This document shows, piece by piece, positions 60,191-64,000 of a DNA stretch of 64,000 bases. The stretch covers positions 62,001 to 126,000 of the forward strand of contig NZ_JABEQK010000008.1 in the NCBI RefSeq assembly GCF_014174275.1, given 5' to 3'. Every line of letters starts with the position of its first letter. Position 1 is the stretch's first letter. The stretch is from Gluconacetobacter takamatsuzukensis (GTDB lineage Bacteria; Pseudomonadota; Alphaproteobacteria; Acetobacterales; Acetobacteraceae). The translations under genes and the position numbers were made by a program. The notes under the pieces were generated by a model that saw only the letters and a program-made list of their open reading frames with translations, searched no databases and was not told where the DNA came from.

Positions 60191-61054
60191 CTAGCGGGTG
60201 CCGGCGCGCAGGTGGGGACGTCTGCGGTCCCACAGGCGCATGCCGCGCAGGGCGAGGTCGGCCATGGCGGGGAGCAGGCGGGGCTGCATCAGGTCGGGGT
60301 CGAATTCCTGCATCCGCCGTGCGTTCTCGCGGTAGCAATCCTCGACGAACTGGCGGAACGAGAAACTGTCGAGGAAGACATTGGCCTGCGTGACCGCGAA
60401 ATCGCGCCCGTCATTGGGCTGGCGGCCGCGCCGGACCATGGCCAGCAGGCGGCCCAGGGCGCGGCCGTAGAAGCGGGTGGATTTCAGGGCGCGGCGCATC
60501 GGGCCCAGCCCGCGCCGCCGCTCGCGCCAGGCCATGTAGTTGATGAAGAAGACGATGTGCCGCGTTTCCTCGAACATCAGCACGTCGAAGATCTCGAACA
60601 GTTTTTCGGGCAGGAACTGCGACTGGCGCGCGTTCTTGAACGCCCCGAAGCCGAGGAAGGCGTCGAGGCATTCGCCGAAGCCGAAATCGATGAAGGCGGT
60701 TTCCAGGTCGGCTGGAAACCGCTCCATCTCCTGCTCGGTCGCGTCGATGCCATAGCGGTCGATCATCGTGCGGATCAGCTTCGCGTGGCGGGCTTCCTCC
60801 AGCCCTTGCAGGGCCACGGCCTCGCGCACCACCGGGTCGGCGATCTGCGGGGTGAAGGCGTCGACGATCGCGCCCGCCCGGCGTTCGGTGTGGTACACCT
60901 CCTGCCAGAACGGGATGGTGCGCAGGCGGGCCAATTCTGCCGCGTTCAGCTCGGGCCAGGGCAGGGTCTCGGGGTCGAAGACCTGGTGCGTGGCGATGAA
61001 CTGGCGGCAGAACAGGTCCTTGTGGGCTTCCGATCCGGCTTCGATTCGGCTCAA
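60191..61054 (-). CDS. Diiron ferritin-like protein B
   Basis: The 287-residue protein begins at TTG 61054, in a TTGA overlap with the stop of the upstream paralogue and with GGAGAAG at a good distance. It shows a complete diiron carboxylate set: Glu57, Glu87xxHis90, Glu128 and Glu163xxHis166, on four predicted helices. The surrounding motifs are GLEEARHAKLI and FEETRHIVFFINYMAW. The reaction is unknown: oxygenase, desaturase-like or storage functions are all possible. It probably works with protein A. Confidence 0.75.
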   Translation of the reverse strand: MSRIEAGSEAHKDLFCRQFIATHQVFDPETLPWPELNAAELARLRTIPFWQEVYHTERRAGAIVDAFTPQIADPVVREAVALQGLEEARHAKLIRTMIDRYGIDATEQEMERFPADLETAFIDFGFGECLDAFLGFGAFKNARQSQFLPEKLFEIFDVLMFEETRHIVFFINYMAWRERRRGLGPMRRALKSTRFYGRALGRLLAMVRRGRQPNDGRDFAVTQANVFLDSFSFRQFVEDCYRENARRMQEFDPDLMQPRLLPAMADLALRGMRLWDRRRPHLRAGTR

Positions 61055-62043
61055 GCAGTCTTCTCCAGCGCCCGGGCGCCGGACGGGCGGCGGAGGAACA
61101 GGCGCAGGAAGCGCGCGAGATTCGGCGCCAGTTTCGGCCGCAGCAGGCGCGGGTCGTAGCCGGAGAAGCGGCGTTCGTTCTCGGCCAGGCACAGGTCGAT
61201 CATGTCGCGCAGGCTGATATCCATATCAGCCACGTCCTTCGCCCCGCTGACGGTGAAATTATTGTCCTGTTCCTGCACGTTGCCGTCGGCGTCGATGCTG
61301 GTGGCCAGGCCGATCCGCTCGTAGACCAGGAACACCCAGACGGCGAGGACGCGCAGTTCGAACCACGGGCGCTGCCACAGGGGCATGGTGGCGCGGTGCC
61401 AGGCCAGCCAGTTGGCGAACAGCAGGATGTGGCGGCATTCCTCCTGCATCACCGGCTCGAACGTCTCGATCAGTTCGGCGGGGAAGAAGCCGGAGCGCTG
61501 GGCCAGGGCGAACAGGCCGAAGGCGAAGAAACTGTCGACGCATTCCGAGAAGCCCGTGACCAGGTAGGCCCATTCGGTGTCGCGTGGCTCGATATACGGC
61601 GGTTCGGGCGCCATCTTGATGTCGTAGGCCTCGACCAGCTTGGACAGGACTTCCTTATGGCGGTTTTCCTCCCACGCGTTGCGCGACAGGGCGTCCTTCA
61701 TGTCCGGGTCGTCGATCATGCGGGCGTAGGCGGCCATGCGCAGGCGGGCCTTGCCTTCGGTCTGGACCGCGATGTCCCAGATCGGCAGGGAGGTCACGCG
61801 CTTGAGCGTCTCGGGGTCCAGCTTCGGCCAGGCGATGACCGAGGGCTTGTACGGGTTGAACGTGTCGCGGAACATCTCGGCGACCGCGCGCTTGTGCTCG
61901 GCCGAGCCGGGCTTGAGGGGGCCGGGCACCGGGCTGGACCAGTGGCGGGCGTTGAAATCGGCCTCGGCCACTGTCTTGCTGTCGGCGCCGTTGGGGTCGA
62001 TCGCCTCGGGGAGGGAGGAATAGATATCGGAAAGGGACGTCAT
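61051..62043 (-). CDS. Diiron ferritin-like protein A
   Basis: The 330-residue protein has the same ligand pattern as protein B: Glu96, Glu126xxHis129, Glu167 and Glu202xxHis205, with motifs AWEENRHKEVL and QEECRHILLFANWLAW. Spacing between ligands matches protein B, so the two come from gene duplication. An N-terminal about 40 residues and a C-terminal basic tail differ. I start at ATG 62043; a GTG at 62061 is in frame. The stop overlaps the start of protein B. Confidence 0.75.
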   Translation of the reverse strand: MTSLSDIYSSLPEAIDPNGADSKTVAEADFNARHWSSPVPGPLKPGSAEHKRAVAEMFRDTFNPYKPSVIAWPKLDPETLKRVTSLPIWDIAVQTEGKARLRMAAYARMIDDPDMKDALSRNAWEENRHKEVLSKLVEAYDIKMAPEPPYIEPRDTEWAYLVTGFSECVDSFFAFGLFALAQRSGFFPAELIETFEPVMQEECRHILLFANWLAWHRATMPLWQRPWFELRVLAVWVFLVYERIGLATSIDADGNVQEQDNNFTVSGAKDVADMDISLRDMIDLCLAENERRFSGYDPRLLRPKLAPNLARFLRLFLRRPSGARALEKTA

Positions 62044-62156
62044 GGTTTCGCAAGCTCGCACAATGAGTACAGACGTCGGCCCGGCCTGGGGTCAGGCCGG
62101 TCCGAACGTCACCTTGCGGCCCCCCCTGCGATGGGGGGGATGAGGGGGGCCAGCGA

Positions 62157-62837
62157 TCAGTGGATGTCGGAGAGGGTGGAGATGACCCGTGTCACCAGCC
62201 CGTAGGCGATCGCCTCTTCGGCCGACATCCAGTAATTCCGGTCCGTGTCGCGGCAGATCTTCTCGTACGACTGGCCGGTTTCGCGGGCGAACAGGCGGTT
62301 GAGCCGTTCGCGCATCTTCACGATTTCCCGCGCCTCGATATCGATATCGGTGGCGGGGCCGCGCACGCCGCCCATCGGCTGGTGCAGCAGGAAGCGGGTG
62401 TTGGGCAGGCAGTAGCGGCGCTGCGGGTTGCCGGCGGCGAAGATCAGCGCGCCCGCCGAGGCGACCCAGCCGGTGCCGATCACGTTCACCGGGGCGACCG
62501 AATCGACGAAGCGGATCATGTCGTGAATCGTGTCGCCGCTTTCGACATGGCCGCCGGGCGAGTTGACGTAGAGGTCGATCGGCTTGTCGGACGCGCCGGC
62601 CAGCGCCAGCAGGCGGCCGGTGACGTCGCGCGCCAGCTTGTCGTTGATCGCCCCGAAGACCAGCACCTTGCGCTGATCGAACAGGCGGCTCTCGAGCTCG
62701 TTGATCGGGGAGGAAAGCGTCTTGTTATCGCCGGGTTCCGTCGGTTCGGGGCCCTGGGGCTCGGGGATGTCGGGACCGTTCGGGTCTTCGTCATCCATCC
62801 GGATACGGTGGTTCGGCTGCATGCCGTTCAGCATCAT
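62157..62837 (-). CDS. clpP: ClpP-type serine protease subunit with Asn at the catalytic Asp position
   Basis: The 226-residue ClpP fold has VNSPGGHVESGDTIHDMI, the nucleophile Ser127 in GWVASAGAL and His152 in FLLHQPMGG. At the position of E. coli Asp171 (RDTERD) this protein reads RDTDRN, so Asn201 replaces the catalytic Asp. A Pro/Asp/Glu-rich N-terminal extension (about 8-40) replaces the usual propeptide. I start at the ATGATG at 62837/62834 behind AGGGAG; an ATG at 62870 is also in frame. No clpX or tig neighbour is present, so this looks like a second ClpP rather than the main one. Confidence 0.85.
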   Translation of the reverse strand: MMLNGMQPNHRIRMDDEDPNGPDIPEPQGPEPTEPGDNKTLSSPINELESRLFDQRKVLVFGAINDKLARDVTGRLLALAGASDKPIDLYVNSPGGHVESGDTIHDMIRFVDSVAPVNVIGTGWVASAGALIFAAGNPQRRYCLPNTRFLLHQPMGGVRGPATDIDIEAREIVKMRERLNRLFARETGQSYEKICRDTDRNYWMSAEEAIAYGLVTRVISTLSDIH

Positions 62838-63044
62838 GATCTCCCTGTATCCAGGACTGGTCTGCGTCATCACTCTATCCTGCGCCGCCTTCGGGCCGGT
62901 GCCAAGGCCTGACCTTTTCCGCGCCGCCCGCGAACCGGCGGTGCCGCTCTCTAGCTCAAAGGCCCGGGGCCGGGCTAGTAAGGGAGGGCAGGCGGCCGTG
63001 CCCCGGACGGAATGCGGCCGCCAGACGCTGGTCATGGAGTGAAG

Positions 63045-64000
63045 ATGGGTATGAAAGCGCCGCTGCCAAGAGACCGCGCGGCTTCGGCCTGCCCGGCGGG
63101 CCGCCGGGGGGCGGGCGTGGGCGCGGCGCTGGCGGGGCTGCTGGCTGGCCTGCTGCCGCTGGCCGGCTGTGCCCATCGCGATGCCGTCGACAGCACGCTG
63201 GACTGGTTTCATCAATATCAGGGCGGCGTCATCGCCCAGCAGCGGCCGCCGCCGCCGGGTGCGCACGACCCCTATCCCGCCGTGGGGCTGACGCCGACCA
63301 CGCCGCCGGTGCTGCCCTCGGCCGAGCGGCGGCAGGATGTGACGGAATCGCTGATCGAACAGCGCAACCTGGCGCACCGGATGGGGGCGGAGGTCGGGCC
63401 GCTGACGAATACGGCCCCGCCCGCGACGCCCGTGCTGGCGCGGCCTGCCCCGGCGGCCGCGCCGGGCGGGGGCGATGCCGCGTCTTCGGCGACGCTGGAC
63501 GCGGCGGAGGCGCCTCCGCCGCCGCCGTCGAAGGCCGGCGCGAAGGGTGCTTCGGCGCAGGACGCGGGGGCTGGGCCGCTGGTGGCGATGCCCGAGGTCG
63601 AGGCGGATGTGGGCGGCGTGGGCGGCAAGCCGCAGGCCGTGCCGGTGCCGCCGGAGATTCCCGCCGGGCCGCCTGTGGCACCGCAATTCCCCGGTTTCGC
63701 GGTGGCGACCGACGATACGGTGCCGACGATCCGCCCGGATTATGCGCTGGCCGACCTGGGGGGGACGCGCATTCTATTCCCGGTCGGCAACGATCGGCCG
63801 GTGCCGGGGCAGGAGAAGGCGATCGACAGCGTGGCGCGCCACAGCCCCGCCGGCCCGCTGTTCGTCCACGGGTATGGCGAGGCCGCGTCGACCGATTCGG
63901 CGGAGCAGGCGCGGGCGATGGCGCTGGCGCTGCTGCGTGCCCGGGCCGTGGCCGACCGGCTGGTGGCCGATGGGGTGCCGGCGAAGGCGATTCATCTGCG
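63045..64000 (+). CDS. OmpA-like lipoprotein (3' end outside window)
   Basis: The frame is open to the window end (318 complete codons). ATG 63045 follows GGAG; ATG 63051 is an alternative. A lipoprotein signal is visible (LLAGLLPLAGC, Cys near 45). The middle is Pro/Ala-rich and probably disordered. From about residue 235 the sequence turns into an OmpA-like periplasmic domain (RILFPVGNDRPVPGQEKAID, PLFVHGYGEAASTDSAEQARAMALALLRARAVADRL), which binds peptidoglycan. The C-terminus is not visible. Confidence 0.72.
   Translation, partial: MGMKAPLPRDRAASACPAGRRGAGVGAALAGLLAGLLPLAGCAHRDAVDSTLDWFHQYQGGVIAQQRPPPPGAHDPYPAVGLTPTTPPVLPSAERRQDVTESLIEQRNLAHRMGAEVGPLTNTAPPATPVLARPAPAAAPGGGDAASSATLDAAEAPPPPPSKAGAKGASAQDAGAGPLVAMPEVEADVGGVGGKPQAVPVPPEIPAGPPVAPQFPGFAVATDDTVPTIRPDYALADLGGTRILFPVGNDRPVPGQEKAIDSVARHSPAGPLFVHGYGEAASTDSAEQARAMALALLRARAVADRLVADGVPAKAIHL

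Overview
The window is high-GC DNA whose gene content points to an acetic acid bacterium (Acetobacteraceae, Alphaproteobacteria). The pointers are a levanase-type GH32 lipoprotein, several TonB-dependent receptors, periplasmic flavin and copper oxidases, and short dispersed intergenic repeats. Species is not claimed. No tRNA, rRNA or CRISPR array was seen.

Region 1 (1-10245) is the virion-assembly half of a prophage with a P22-like podovirus tail: the end of a major capsid gene, small proteins, a remarkable triple-repeat gp4-like adaptor, a gp10-like stabilisation protein with a very large internal insertion, and three small tail genes in a translationally coupled chain. Region 2 (10507-19049) holds ordinary bacterial genes: an NfsB-type nitroreductase, a SAM methyltransferase, a GMC oxidoreductase fused to an extended SDR, a GH32 exo-fructanase, a GlxA-type regulator, a rhodanese and a DUF1272 protein. 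Region 3 (19178-24328) is phage again, same strand and no genes duplicated from region 1: a GNAT, a DNA-ejection protein, a collar-type tail fibre, a holin candidate, an endolysin, a membrane/lipobox protein and a papain-like protein. The simplest reading is one late operon interrupted by about 8.8 kb of non-phage DNA. Integrase, terminase and portal would lie left of the window.

Region 4 (24635-31831) is chromosomal: a fatty-acid desaturase, a LysR/SDR divergent pair, a LysE exporter, an SMP-30 lactonase, a D-2-hydroxyacid dehydrogenase and an EamA permease. Region 5 (32295-46424) contains two separate cassettes that each combine a TonB-dependent receptor, a flavin amine-oxidase-like enzyme and a redox partner. 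The first is receptor, Tat-exported amine oxidase and cytochrome c. The second is receptor, spermidine-dehydrogenase-like flavoprotein and laccase-like multicopper oxidase, facing a divergent LacI regulator with a near-perfect 22-bp operator between them. YnfA-like and AI-2E-type membrane proteins lie between the cassettes.

Region 6 (46624-64000) has a receptor-glycerophosphodiesterase operon, a MarR-FUSC-NodT efflux operon without an adaptor gene, a decayed aquaporin, an unknown membrane protein, a nitrate/sulfonate/taurine-type ABC importer with a 23-bp inverted-repeat operator candidate, a poly-serine protein built on a trinucleotide microsatellite, a tandem pair of diiron ferritin-like proteins, a ClpP with Asn at the catalytic-Asp position, and the start of an OmpA-like lipoprotein.

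The most striking non-coding signal is a family of five near-identical-length (about 122 bp) compound palindromes at 859, 27463, 37964, 46859 and 59570. They occur in both orientations, three of them between convergent genes and one inside the prophage.
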